This document shows positions 13,441-26,632 of a stretch of DNA of 64,000 nucleotides, one piece after another; positions within the stretch are counted from its first letter, which is position 1, and every line of letters starts with the position of its first letter. Under the pieces are notes generated by a model that was given only the letters and a program-made list of their open reading frames with translations, searched no databases and was not told where the DNA came from. The stretch comes from Fratercula arctica. Its lineage: Eukaryota; Chordata; Aves; Charadriiformes; Alcidae. The translations under genes were made by a program, and so were the position numbers. Location of the stretch: the NCBI GenBank assembly GCA_947846985.1, contig CANTUZ010000005.1, positions 3,968,001 through 4,032,000 on the forward strand, read 5' to 3'.

Positions 13441-13488
13441 ATGATCTTTAAGGTCCCCTCTAACTCCAACCATTCTATGATTCCATGA
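13441..13488 (+). mobile_element. Older CR1 3' fragment, right part
   Basis: ATGATCTTTAAGGTCCCCTC then CCAACCATTCTATGATTCC is the natural continuation of the CR1 tail interrupted at 12334. It has its own ATTCTATGATTCCATGA terminus, distinct from that of the inserted copy just before it. Confidence 0.88.
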
Positions 13489-14175
13489 TATTACTACCCA
13501 GCGCATTGCTGTCCCCATCTGCCATCATGCCATGGCAGATCATAGATCTCTATCTAGGCTTCATTTAAGAAAGTGCTTCTAATGATAACATTAAGATATG
13601 AATCAACAGGCCATCTTTGTACTTTAGGAACAAACTGGAGTTCACACTGAAAGCCAAACACAGATTGTAATCACAGTCTTCCGATGTCATGGGCTCACTG
13701 CTGGGCAGACACTGTCACTGGGCTCCAGTTGCACGCACGGTGGCAGCCCTTGGTTTGGGGGTGTCTGAGTAGCCCTCCCCTGTACACCCTTGCTGCTGAT
13801 GTGAAGGCAAAGAGCATGGGACAGGGACTGGGCTGTACTCTGCTCCCCACCCAGATTCTGCCAGGTAATACGGGTATAGCAAGTGATTTAGCACCTGGCT
13901 AGAATCAATGGTGTTCTCATGCACTGGTGTTCATGCAAGTTCCTCAGTCTCATTGAAGACTGGACTGAGACTTTAGATACAGCGAGAACCTGAGTAATAA
14001 TCTAAGAAAACAAAATATTTTGGCTAACCTGGATTTGCAGTTTTTTCTTGAAGTTTTGTAGAGTATAAACTCCATTAGCAATACTTCTTTTTTGTTTTTC
14101 TGTATTTTTACTTCCTGACAAAATAAGTCTTCCTTTCCCCTACATTAAGTGGCAGATTGCCCTTCTTTTCTCTTA

Positions 14176-14490
14176 TAGAATCATAGAATGGTTTGGGTTG
14201 GAAGGGACCTTAAAGATCATCTAGTTCCAACCCCCCTGCAATGGGCAGGGACACCTCCCACTAGACCAGGCTGCTCAAAGCCCCGTCCAGCCTGATCTTG
14301 AACCCCTCCAGGGATGGGGCAGCCACAGCTTCTCTGGGCAACCTGGGCCAGGGGCTCACCACCCTCACAGTGAAGAATTTCTTCCTAATATCTAATCTAA
14401 ATCTCCCCTCCTTCAGTTTAAAACCGTTAGCCCTTGTCCTATCATTACACTTGCTGATAAAAGAGTCCCTCCTCCTCTTTCATTCTGCTA
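14176..14490 (-). mobile_element. CR1 retrotransposon 3' fragment, reverse orientation
   Basis: Read on the minus strand this is a CR1 3' end. The left edge has TAGAATCATAGAATGGTTTG and GTTGGAAGGGACCTTAAAGA (complement of the CR1 tail), followed by the complement of the conserved 'lone amino acids' to 3'UTR segment (AGGCTGCTCAAAGCCCCGTC, GTGAAGAATTTCTTCCTAAT). The right edge is approximate, near CAAAGAGTCCCTCC-like sequence at about 14480-14490. An apparent 85-codon ORF at 14298-14555 is antisense repeat and not a gene. Confidence 0.93.
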
Positions 14491-15631
14491 CAAGCTTTCC
14501 AATGGAGAATATTGCCATATCATTCACTGACATAAAATTGGCAACCAAGAACTAGGATAAATAAAGATTGAATGTAGATGTTAGACTTGAAACCACAGTT
14601 ACTCCAGGACCCAGAACATCACCTTAAAATGCAGCCTCTGGTATATTAATTTCTTCCTAGATTCTACAGAATATCACAGAAAACAGAAATTGTTATATAA
14701 TCAAAATAAAACCATACCTGCTTTCATCCTAAAAAATAGGTTCTCAGTCCATTTTTCCACAAATAGGCTTTTGCCTATTTGAGTAGCGTACCATTTTTTA
14801 TTGACTACTGTTTGGGAAAACAATCCTAATCTGTAAAATATTCAAGGACCTATGAACAGTGGATGCATTCTAATACACTGTCCTGAAATGACTGTTATAC
14901 AAACCTATCCAACTGTTTATGTAAAGATTTGGAGGTAAAGATTGTCTTAAAGCTCTTTAAAATGCATTTTCATTAAATTATTATAGAAAAACAGCCTTTT
15001 AAAAGATATTAGATGGAGTCTTTGAGAACTTTGCTCTTCAGTATAATTAAAAAAATAACAAATATGCTGGTTAATGTTCTTTGACTACAGAAAAAAGTAC
15101 TCCTTCTCATACTTTCTGCCTCTGTCTTTTTCAAATATTAAATAAGCTTCAGTGGGGATAGAGGCAGTACAAGACCCACTGCATTCACTAAAATGCAAAC
15201 TGCTCCGAAGTTAAATGAAACAGCTCCGTGTAACACATCCCAATAGCACTACACAGCAGTGAGGTGCTGGGAAAGGGGTCTGTTTCAGCTAATTGACATA
15301 GTAGTGGGAATTTAAGCAAGCAGACTGTAATGGAAACGTGGAATTTAGTTGAAGCCTTAAGGAAGACACTTTGGATAATGAATATAAGTATAGAGAGCCA
15401 GGGAAAGACCCTCAGTTAATGCATGTTGTTGCAGTCTCATTGATGTCCAATGAACTATGACAGTTTGCCCAAGTTAACAATGGGATCCTATGCCACATAC
15501 TAAAGCTGAAGATCTTGGTAAGGCAAGCACTTGCTACCCCATTGGGGAATTTTTGCTTGTTCTGCGTCAGACCAGAGAGCAGCATCCCAGTAACGCAGGT
15601 GCCCAAGTGCTCCTCTCCTTGGAGACTGCAC

Positions 15632-15855
15632 AGGATATTAGGAAAAATTTTTACAGTAAAAGGGTTATCAAGCATTGGAACAGGCTGCCCAGGGAAGTGA
15701 TTGAGGCACCATCCCTGGAGGTATTTAAAAGACGGGCAGACATAGTGCTTAGAGATATGGTTTAGTGGTGGTTTGTCAGAGTTAGGTTGATGGTTGGACT
15801 AGATGATCTGGAAGGTCCCTTCCAACCTGGGCGATTCTACGATTCTGTGATTCTA
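15632..15855 (+). mobile_element. CR1 retrotransposon 3' fragment
   Basis: It begins at GGATATTAGGAAAAATTTTT, passes through CATTGGAACAGGCTGCCCAG and GAGGTATTTAAAAGACGGGC, and ends with GGTTGGACTAGATGATCTGG, then ATTCTACGATTCTGTGATTC. This is the typical last 220 bases of CR1. The coding frame at 15490-15765 is CR1 ORF2 C-terminus plus flanking DNA. Confidence 0.94.
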
Positions 15856-17212
15856 CCAGTGCCATTGGGGCTGAGAGTGGCTGCAAGGAGGAGGGAGGGC
15901 AAGGATGCGGGAGAAAAGAGAGGTCGGGGAGGGGGGACCCTAGGACAATGTGGAATGACTTCAGGCAATTAAAAGGAAAACGAATGAAATATCTGGCTGA
16001 ATGCCAAAGTGCGCTTTTTCTTTTTTTTTTTCCTTCTTCGCTGCCAATAGTCCATGAAAATGGGAAGGTATGTGAGGAATTCCCCACTTTATATTCCAGC
16101 TCCCATCTATTGTATTTTAGCTATGCCAGAGCAACACTGTTATTCTCCCATGCAGCCTGGGAAGAGTCAGGCATCTTGTCCGACAAGACTGATGACAGGG
16201 CTGAGGCTGACTGAGCAGCAGCCGGGTTTATCAATGCAAGCTGAAGGAATCTGCTGATCAGATAGGGAAACAAGAGCACTGACTTCTGCAGTGAACCACC
16301 TTTTGGGGAGATCTCTTTTGTTGCTTCTCTTTGATCTATAGGAAAATAAACAGCCTTTGCTTAGTGATTCTGCTTGCAGCAGTAGGAGGTCAGTGATAGC
16401 AGATCGGTATTGTTACATGTTAGAAAGCACTCAGAGTTGTCCTACTTTTACTCTTTGAGTCTCATAAAAACCTGTTCTTTGGTTTTCATTGTACAACAAA
16501 ATCCTCTCCCTGTTGAAGCTACTGGCAAAAATCCTAGTGATGGCAGGATGATGGCAGAGACTGGAATTCAGTTACAGAGCACTTCCTAATTATCTCCAAA
16601 TATGACATATATTAATTGAGTCTAGCAAACACCCTTATATATACCTAGTAGTACACACCTGCCAAAAATCATGACTCTGCCAATCTGGAAAAGAAAATGA
16701 GAGTCTCTGTTAAGAGAGCTCTACAGAGGCACCAAACGTGCTCTTTGCAGGTGGCTCTCCTTCCTGCACGGTGGAGCCCTGCGTTGAGGGAGACGCACGC
16801 TCCTGCTGCTGGGGTTGCCTTGCAGCAGCCCCCAGAATTAACTGCCTTCTTCCTTGCAGCAGAGGATCCCACACAGCACAGAGCCTTGCCCCAGCCCCAT
16901 GCTCGGTGGGAGCTGCAGTCCAAGTGCCCAGCATCATAGCCTAGCCAGCACCCCTGCTCCGGGCTCCAGGACTGGCATACAGAGTCCAGCATGTCTTCAA
17001 GAAAAAGATAATATGTTAAATATATATATACACATCTATCCAATGGTCTTAGCAGCTACAGTTTGTGTTTTTACTGATACAGTACTTAATCTCCTCTCTT
17101 AAGGGTTTCATACTTTCAGCATTTCAAGTAATACCGATGAACATAATACTCATTGCAAGGCAAGATGTCCTTTTTATTTTGAGAACATTTCCATAAAATA
17201 CTGTGGGATTTA

Positions 17213-17231
17213 TTCTTTCTTTCTTTCTTTT
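17213..17231. repeat. (CTTT)n microsatellite
   Basis: Four to five TTTC units in an AT-rich setting. Confidence 0.8.
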
Positions 17232-18547
17232 AAAGTTCAAGGGTATTTTCACACACTGAGTTTTGTAATAACATATACACTTTATTAGAAACATTCCTTT
17301 TAAAAGATACTGAATATTTATGATTTTTATGTATTAAGAAAAAACATAAACCATTCTTGATTTCAAAAATACTTCAGTAAAAGTGAAGTATGTTTGAATA
17401 AGCACTCAAACCTTGAAAATTGGAATTCTGTACTCAGGAAATGAGGTCTGGTGAAAATATCTTTGAATCTTAGCAAATATTTTTGAATCTTACAAATGGT
17501 TATTAGCATAGAGGCTGATCTCATTGCAGATTTGCTTGTATTTTTTCTTTTAAATCAAAAGTTTTTTAATATCTCAGGAAAAACTTGCTGACTCAAGTGC
17601 AAACTACAACCATATAAATAGTATGCCTAAAATTACACTGTCTGAAATTAAAAACATGATATCCACAATTGTCTTTTCCCCATTTGTTCTAAAAATACAA
17701 CACAAAATCAATTTTTGAGAAAAATAGCCTGCTTCCTCTGCAGAAACCTTATTTGGAAAATAAAAAAAAATTATGACATTTTAATTTTTTCTCCTCCCCT
17801 CAATTTTTTTAGAATTCTCATTTCTACTAAATGTTTCTGACCAGCTCTACTACAATAATAGCAGCTGCCTCCCTCTGCCTCTTTCTGTGTACATTCAAAT
17901 ATACATGCATCTGTATACTTCATAATTTTGTAGTGATTCTATTAAAACCAAAAGACTTTTGTATCCAAAAGTACGAAGAGGATGCACAGATACTATATTC
18001 CAGGGGATTTCTTAGTTGTCATATGAATACCTTCCTGTAGGTTCTCATGCAGTTTGACATAAGGATATAGGGCTTCTTGAACAGGTCCATGATTTAATGA
18101 TTAGCAGCTGCAGCAGAAGGGATTTCTGGCCTAGTTTTGGTTTCACGCACTCAGGGAGACACTCCAAACTTGTTTTATATCACATTACATAGCAACAGAA
18201 TACAGAAAACGCAATCACTTCTCTTTCTGAGCGTGGACAGTTGAGAGGCAATAAGAATTAGAATTAATAACAAGGAAATAACAACTAACAAGGAATGACA
18301 ACACTGTGTACAGTGATGATGCCCTTAAATCATGCAGCAAATTCGATTCAAGGCACATAAATGATTTATCTTGTTAATGTAATTGAGCGCAGACTTTCCA
18401 CTTCTCCAATTCCCTTTCATGAAGGGCTCCTTGCTCAGAGAATGTTGTCTCATCTCATTTGTCTATGTCTGCAGACAAGGAAATTCACAACTTGTGCTGT
18501 TACTTCAAATAGCAATCCCTCTGACAGGCCTAGAGCGGAACAGCCCA

Positions 18548-18600
18548 GGGCCAAATTCCCCTCAGCTTACTTCGGTGCAACATCTGTGTCAGTAGAGGTA
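18548..18600 (+). repeat. Ancient amniote interspersed repeat fragment (candidate)
   Basis: GGGCCAAATTCCCCTCAGCT followed by TACTTCGGTGCAACATCTGT resembles a degenerate palindromic repeat common in turtle, crocodile and bird genomes ('gggccaaattctgctctcagttacaccggtgtaaatctg'). I know the pattern but not a secure family name. Confidence 0.4.
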
Positions 18601-20155
18601 TTGATTGTGCTGATATACCAGAAAGGACCACCTGAAGTTATCAGATTTATCTGGCTTTTGAGGAGCATAAAGAAGGGGTCATCTAGATGGAGATTCTGGT
18701 GCCCAGAGGACAAGAGTATGTGTTTACAGCCCAATAGTTGCCTCAAACAAATGTTCTCTCTAGACTGAAGTTGCACCTAATGGTGCTTGCACCGAGTGTC
18801 TTGGCTTTCTTCTTTTTCAGAGCATACCACATATTTCGTGTGCCCTGCTTCTTTAGTCTTCCTTTCGATGAAAGTAGTGTAGGATTTGGAAGGATGATCC
18901 AGTACATGTTCGGGTCTCACCCTGCCTTGGAGCAAAGACACAGCCATGATTTGCAGCCAGGTACAGGGACTCAGGTACAGAAATACACACATGGCCAGAG
19001 TGCCCCAGAGGCATGAAGGACCTTCCTCTATTTCCAGAACTGCTCCATGGAAAAGTGTTGATTCATGGGCAGAAGGTGAGGTTCAGTTCACCTTGCTTCA
19101 GATGTCTACAGCATACAGTTGTACACCTGAATCCTTTTTTACAAGGACTTAGTGAAAACAGGCAATTCTGTATTGGCATTCCTCTTACTTACAACTTAAA
19201 TGACTAACTTCAGAATTAGATTTAATCAGAAACTCTGCTTATTTCTCTCCAATACCTCTAAGGAGAATAAAGATGATAACTCTGAAGTAGAAGCCTTCAC
19301 TGCAGCATATAAAGTTGGGGACAAGAGTCCACATATAGCACAAGAGTGTATTAGCTTTGTGTTAAGTTTATCACAGATGCAACCTATGACTGAAGTCAGA
19401 ACGTTTGCCTCCAAATGTTTTTTTGGGGGGCAATTTTTTTTTTTCTACTGAAGACATCTTTAGCTGATAAGTTAGCTGCCATTTATCAGTCTTCTAAATA
19501 GTGATTGCACTGGAATATCTTTTTCTTTGCTAACAACACTTAACTTACCTAATATCTCTTTATAATCTAATCTATATGTCTACATGTGCTATCATCTTCT
19601 TGGACTCTTGGACTTCAGCATGTTAATTAGCAGACATAGAAATGTCATCAGAGTGGTTGGGAGTTGTCTGACACATCTGCTTATCAGCTGGACCTGTTCT
19701 TGAGAAGTTCTCCTTATTGTTTCCTTATTTTATGATAAAAGGTTTTAAAAAAAAAAAAGATGCAAAGCAGCGACTAAATTATTCAATTCACGATGCAAAT
19801 AAATTCATATAAAAGATAACTTCTGAACTTGAATTACTGATTAGTCAGTAAAAATGTGGAAAGGGAATACGGTAAAGAGCAAGAAGAAGCAGCACTTGGA
19901 GGCATCATCTAAGATCTGAGCCAATAGGCAGGTATCCATACAGCCACAAACCAAACCAAGAGATTTTCAACCTCATTTCAAAATTTAAATGGCCAATTCC
20001 TTCAGCTTTACGAAAAATGCATTTGGCACTGCTGTCTTCGTTGGGACTTCCAAAGGTTTATAGAGAAGAAGACATCAAGTTTTTTCTGTGTTCCACAGAC
20101 ATATAACAAAGAAGTACTATGTTGTTTTATTCATCTTCTTATACATCAGCAGCAC

Positions 20156-20358
20156 AGAATCATAGAATAATTTGCATTGGAAGGTCCCTTCAAAGGTCAT
20201 CCAGTCCAATCTCCTGCTTGAAGGAAGTCCAGTTAGAGCAGGTTCCTCACATCTGCCAAAGTTTAGAGTATGTCCAAGGGCAGAGATTTCAAAACATTTC
20301 TAGACAACCTGGACCAATATTTGACCATCCTCAGAGTAAAAAAAGTTTCTTCCTAGGG
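20156..20358 (-). mobile_element. Diverged CR1 3' fragment, reverse orientation
   Basis: AGAATCATAGAATAATTTGC and GGAAGGTCCCTTCAAAGGTCATCCAGTCC-type sequence at the left mark the complement of a CR1 3' end; AAAAAGTTTCTTCCTAGG marks the right side. It is more diverged than the copies near 12-16 kb, so probably older or from a different CR1 subfamily. Confidence 0.85.
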
Positions 20359-20501
20359 ATGGGAGACTCTGGGTTAAATGGTCTGATGACCTGAGGTGTT
20401 GAATATGGATACTACAAGACAATCTCCACAGTCATCCATCACAGGAGGGAAGACTGAAAAAAATTTCAAATTCCTTTAGCTGCCTTTTATAACAATGCAA
20501 A

Positions 20502-20554
20502 TTTTCTCTTTTCTCTTCTTCTCTTTTTTCTTCTCTTCTCTGCTCTTTTCTTTG
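20502..20554. repeat. Polypyrimidine tract (TTCTC-rich)
   Basis: More than 50 bases with almost only C and T on the + strand (mixed CTTTT/CTTCT units), partly mirror-symmetric. Confidence 0.85.
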
Positions 20555-23500
20555 TTGAGTCCAAGCAGACATCACAGTGTCTTTAGGCCTAGCCTTTCAC
20601 ACTCATATTTATGCTCACAATTTTTGGAAAAGTTTGCAACTTTTCTCTATGTATGAATAGAGAGATAGGAGCAGAACACAAGTAAGGGCAGAGATAGTGT
20701 GATCTTAAAAAGAAATATCATTACAAAGTGTGAGAAGAATGAGAAAATCTCCTGTCTCTTGCTGTACATTTAAGAAAAATGTTGTGGTCTTGGATTTAAA
20801 TGGGATGAATAGAGTCATTATACTAAATGATGACATTGGGCACAGGCCCAGCAGACTCTTGACATTCTTTCTGACATTCCCAAAATAGACTTTGCCTAAT
20901 TATAATGTTGTTTATGTCCATTTTTAGTGTCAAATATTTTTGGAATGTTGTTCATTCTGTAAAGAAAACCCGAAGCACTTAAATCATAATTTTAAGCCAT
21001 TACACTAAAATTAAGAACAAATTCAAATATTGGATAATTGCTAAGTGGCTTTTTGGCATATTACTTTGTGTGTGTAAGCTGGTAACAACAGCAAGTTTCT
21101 GTTTTCAACTGATACTCACTTTCAGTTTCTAGTGTGCCTAAGGATTTAATTGTACCAGATGCTAAAAGCCCTGATTCTTATGTCCTTTTCAGACTTAAAA
21201 GGTACGGCCTGAAATCTTCAATGTCATGTTTGAGCTGCACAGATCTAGGATGCAGGGCTAATAAAAGCAGAGATGATTTGGCAGGGTGCACTTACTGTGT
21301 GCATATGTACACTATCTTTTCATAGTGACAATTTACCATGGCAGTGCTGATATAATTCAAACAAATAACAGCCTGTTAGGGTGCTGGAGATTAGACAACT
21401 TCTGATTCAGGCAAGTACATCTGGTTCCACACGTTAAAATTTGCCTCTGTGCCATATGTCATATGAATTAGATTTCCTTTTCGCAGAGCTAAATACCAAA
21501 TTAATCTGAAATGTGTCAGTTCACAGAGTGTAAATAGCTGTACAACAGGTCATCTTGAAATACTGCAGCAAGACATGTAGCAACAGTCCTACTGGACACT
21601 AGTGGAATATGCACACAGACACATAACACACACTTTTATTTATTTCTTTAAATGCCTATTTTTTTTGTAATTATGCATATTGATATATTTTTTAAAGTCT
21701 CCCAGAACCCACTGTTTCTGAAAGCTGTCATAGTGGATCACACATGCTCAGATACAGAACTGCAGGAAACAGTACAGTCTAAGTATATGGAAGTTATTAT
21801 GGAAGAAATGGTTTGCTTCTCAAGCACACACAAAATCTTCCTTACCTGGATATATGAAACCATTTAAATGAGGATGCCTTCTGTGTATTTTCTCCTGAAC
21901 CTCTAACCCACTGAGTAGCGGTAGTGAATAGCAGTTCCTTCAATAGTAGGCATCAAAGTATGAATTACACATTGCTACTCTATAGATGAGATTAATTTAT
22001 CAAAGGTTTTTAGAAGCTGCAGTAAATAAAGGACAAACCTACATCAAAGACATGTCTAGGTTACTTTCTTAAAGGCAATTTACCAAACAAGAAAAGATTA
22101 TAGACCAGTTGAGGATTAGGGGTTATCAAGTCCACCTTAAAGTGTCAGGTTAAAAAAACGGTTTCGTTGCTAAAAAACATAGTGGATGTCTGACTTGATA
22201 AGTATGCTCGAAAGAATATTTATTTTAAAAGATGTAACAGATTATTGATGAAAAAGAAAAGATTTGCCTTCAATTTCAAATTGAGACCAGTCAAATTACA
22301 GAATGGATAAGTAAAGCAAAAGGCATTTACAAAGGCTTATACCTGCATCTTTGGAAATAAACCCAGCAGGTGCAGACGGCTGTTTACAGCAACCAGGCAC
22401 TTTAAGGTTAGCTTCTAAAAGCTAGGCCTGAGATGCTTGGATTTAGATTACCAGATCTTCACTTCCGTGTTTTCATTTGATGGGATTATATAGATTGAAT
22501 CTCAGCTCGGTTTTGAGAAGAATTCCCAGGGTTAAGTAGCTGAATACAGACATCAGTGGATTGCAGAAGTCTCTCACGTTCACCAACAAAATTCACTGGT
22601 CAGAATGTATCAGTGGGAATAGGACACTTGCTAATTTTTTTCTAAAAATATAATTGTAAGGAAATACATTTCTACAGTTCCACCAAATGTGTATTCAAGG
22701 TGGAAATATGTTCATTTTGTATTTGATACTCTCTTAAAAAGTCAGACTTGGGTTGGATACTGAAAACCTCATCATAAAGTCTGATTCAATGTATGACATC
22801 CACCTACGGGAAGTCAGGATTAGATCTGAATTCAGAACATGTTGTAAACCTTGACTCAGAACTTTTTGGACCGGGACTGTGAAAGCTAATTGACTGGCTG
22901 GATCACAAACCTATGCATAGCCGGGAATAAATACGTGCTGGATGTTACCACAGCATTAGAAAGTGCTCTTCCAAACATTCTTCCTGGGTTTGTTTTAATA
23001 GCTGCCTCTGCGCTATGAGGTTCTGGCAGCTTTATCAATTGCGTCTCATACTTAGTCACACTGATGATCACAACAGTTCTAAAGGAAAAGACTTGATGGA
23101 AAGCTAATTCCTCCAGCTCATATTCTAGGGATTTATTTCTGCCCAGTGGTAGTTAACGAATCATCTAGGTGTACTTTCAGAGCTACAGCTACACTTCTTT
23201 TTTTACAATTTCCTTCTTTAGCTTTGTTAGACCAATAGTTGTGCATACTAAAAAACCCCCAAATGTTAACATTTAATCAGAAACATCAAGAACTAGCACT
23301 TTTTCTCATTCCTTGTCTCTAGGAAAAATATGTTGCTTTTTCCCTGATACTACCAGAGAAATATTTTTTCTCCCCCTCCCTCTTCTTCAAATTAGAATGA
23401 CCAAGAATTAATCTGTGAGTGCTAAATAATGCTGAATTAGGACAGTTTATATCTAGGTTACAGGATTCAAAATACTTTTTTCTGTTCTGTCCTTTGTTCA

Positions 23501-24344
23501 GCCTCTTTGATTTATTAACGGAGGCTTCTTTTTGATCTGGCTTTACCTTGTCAGTCCTTCATGTCCCACCCATGGACTTTTTATTTCTTTTTCATCTAGT
23601 GATGCTGGCAAAGAACTCCTAAAAAAAAGACAGAGGGCGGGATTTGGGATTGTCATATAAAACCTGTGTTACTCAGTTTTCAATATCTCATTGAACTTCT
23701 CACAGCTTTGATATTTTAAGTAGGTATCACAACAAAGGGAAAAGAAGTGACTGGAAAGGTAATGCAGTGTATCAGGCCTGTTAATGGCCCTGAAAGTCCC
23801 AAGAAAACTTGCTGAAAGAAGGATCCTTTCCCATGAGTACTATTTAATTTCTCTGAGAGGGTTTTCCTGGTGAATTAAAACTCTAAAGAGCACATTTAAG
23901 CAATGCAATTGCTATCTTAGCCTATGCTATGTGCACAGTGACATTCACTTTTATTTTTAAAATCCTTTTGTTAAAAAGTCTATAGTAGAGAGATTTCTGG
24001 AGAATCTGTTTCTTCTTTTGCTCTGCTGCTAACACACTTGAGAAATGTAGAAAACTGGAATACAAACCCAAGTTTTTCCCATAAGGGCAGAGCAAGATAA
24101 AAAATAAATCAATATTTTATTAAATAATTCCCCTTACAAGTTGTAAGTAATGACCCTGCTCCAACACTTCGAATTATTAAGTGTGACAGTACAAAGCAGA
24201 TTAAACATCCATTTAGAAGAGTTTAACAGTGCGACATATGGGAGTCTAACAAGCAGAAGGGGTGAGCTAGCTTTTATGTTGTCACCTGGGGTCTTGGGAA
24301 ACCTCAAGTCTGATCTATCTTCTGCCATATGCTATTCTGTATAA

Positions 24345-24385
24345 TATAGACAAGTTAATCAGCATCTTAGTTCCCCATCCATAAC
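24345..24385 (+). repeat. Possible MIR-like SINE core
   Basis: ATAGACAAGTTAATCAGCATCTTAGTTCCCC-type sequence resembles the MIR core 'ggacaagttacttaacctctctgtgcctcagtttcccc'. It is only about 35 bases and is tentative. Confidence 0.3.
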
Positions 24386-26256
24386 CCGGTTGATATCATC
24401 CTGGATTCCCTTGAAAACAGCCAGGAGGTCCTAAGCGTTACAGACGCAAAAAGCCTCCCCCTGCCCATGCTATGGCTAGAGATGAGGCTAGCAGTAGCAA
24501 GGATGCACGCCCTGCACCTTTGCCCTGGTCTGCACCAGGAGGGCTTCTTGTCTCACAAAGTTGTCCTGCATGAGACTCCTTCCTGGCTGAGCCAGGGAGG
24601 GATCAGCTCAGCCAGAGAGCTGTGCTGTGCCCCAACACCTTGGCAGAGTTTGTCTTGTCTGGGTCAGCAGCAAATTTCATGCCAGAGAGCAAATCTCTTT
24701 GGTTTTGGGAGGGGAAGCCAAGGCTCATTATTACCATCATCTCCAGGTGCTGCGTTGTATTAAGAGGCTTGCATCTCTGCCATGTCTTCGTCACTCTTTC
24801 CCCCAAAAGTGGTGAGGTTCCTCCTTCCCCATCAGCAAATTGGGCAAGCACCTCCATTATTTGCAGAGTGGATTGAGCCACTGCTATAAAAGTTACCACT
24901 ACTTTAGCGGATGTTTCCATCTTTGCTTTTAATGTGCTCTTTAATGTAATGTAACCTTTAATCATAATCTACAATCTTAAAGTTGTTTTCCCTGTTGGCC
25001 TATCTGATCAACTGGGAACATTAGTAAGCGGTAGCCTTTCAAAATCAATCTTTCATAGTAAGGGGGCAACATGGGACTTTTTCCAGCTCTGTGATACAAT
25101 CAGGGCTGCTCCCACATCTGGCTCACTGTGGAGACATGGCACTATAAAGAAAAGGTGGTATACCCTACCAGTACAAGGGAGTTTGGGGAGTCCCTGAGAA
25201 TGGCAAGACAGAGGCATGATGTGGGCTCTATGGCTCTGTGCTGGTAGATGCAAAGGACTGCAGGCAGAATGCTCCAAAAAAATATGCGATCATTCAGCTC
25301 ACATGTGGGAAATGGGACAGGTGTTGCCATGTTTCCACCCCCTTCCTCCAGCAAGGATGGCTGGAGTGAGCCTTGGGGAAAGCTCACAGTGAGTACTGAT
25401 GCTTTTCAAGAAGCCTTGTCACAGTGTCACTAGGAAACTGTGGCCAAATGTGCCGTTGATTTATGCTGCAGAAATATGCAGTTAGTTTTAATATGACTTT
25501 ATTTTGTACAGCAACTTTCATTTGCACCCCAAATACTTTGTGGCTCTGGCACTTAGCTAAATGAACTGGTCACATAAGTTCCCTTTAAAAACTAACCCCT
25601 TTGGTACCAGGGCACTAATCCAAAACATTGGAGACTTGATGCACACAATGTTCATATCACACCCACCAATCTCCAAAGTAAATGACAGAAAGGAAAACAT
25701 CTCACAATATATCTAGGGAAGCATCAGCTGCTGATTTAATCCTGTAAGCAGCTTCTTATGGCCATAGCAGATTGATGTCTTGTACAGAGATAGAAAAAAT
25801 TATTGAAACTCCTCTTAAGACTTTGCTGACCATTCGATCTGTCAGGTAATGGAGTCAGAGCTTTTCTTCAATGAGCCTTCTAAAATCAGTATCAGAATTT
25901 TCAGACAAACACTCCAAAGCTTATGATGTTAATGAAAAGCTCTTGCTGAGCTTATGCAGTCAGATTCCAGGTATACAGTTTATTTTTTCTGATAGATTTA
26001 TGATTCAAAATACTGTCTACTTTATATTGGAGTGTGGACCCCTCTTTCATTTTTCAGAAAATCATCTTGCCTCCCATTTCTCTTTTTCTGCATTTCAAAT
26101 GAGAGGTTCAGTTAAAAAGTATTTTACGGTCTAGATGTTCACATGGACTGTACATAGCCTAGAAACAGCCAGCGACTTACTAAGGTAGTTTCAAGTTCAC
26201 GCTGCTCTTGGCTTTCCTGTGACAAGGGGACGATGCCAGCCAGGCCCAAAGGTCAG

Positions 26257-26284
26257 AATTAGTTAAGTGTAATTAGTTACGTGT
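26257..26284. repeat. 14-base direct tandem duplication
   Basis: AATTAGTTAAGTGT at 26257-26270 is followed directly by AATTAGTTACGTGT at 26271-26284; one mismatch. Confidence 0.85.
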
Positions 26285-26544
26285 AAGAAATGGAATTAGC
26301 GCTACCAGCATGGAGCAGCCACTGAAATATCTGTAAAGAGCATGGTTGGAAGTAGTACTTTATGAATCTTTTCCATGCTGGATTTCTTCAGGAAAAAGAA
26401 ATAGGAATAATCAATTTCAGATTGACCCACAACCAGTTCATTATCTAGGGAATGCAGTGAAAGTGTGAAACCCTGTGGAATATTTTTCCCTTGTGCCATC
26501 TTTGGATTCTGTCAGCAATAACCACAATACACAGAGACACTGAG

Positions 26545-26632
26545 CACCTTCAAATATTTTGATCCCACTGGAATCAGTGGGAATGGAAAATTTAGGAAAG
26601 GGCCACTTTCTTACAGGATCAAGCCTTAAACC
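26545..26632 (+). repeat. Ancient amniote interspersed repeat fragment (candidate)
   Basis: TTTTGATCCCACTGGAATCA, GTGGGAATGG and later TTACAGGATCAAGCC follow the wording of old palindromic repeats built on 'ccactgaagtcagtggga ... caggatcaggcc'. Degenerate and short. Confidence 0.35.

Noticed and set aside
16669..17043. 124-codon minus-strand ORF and overlapping frames
   Set aside because: Five overlapping frames on both strands in a locally GC-rich patch; none has codon bias or motif support.
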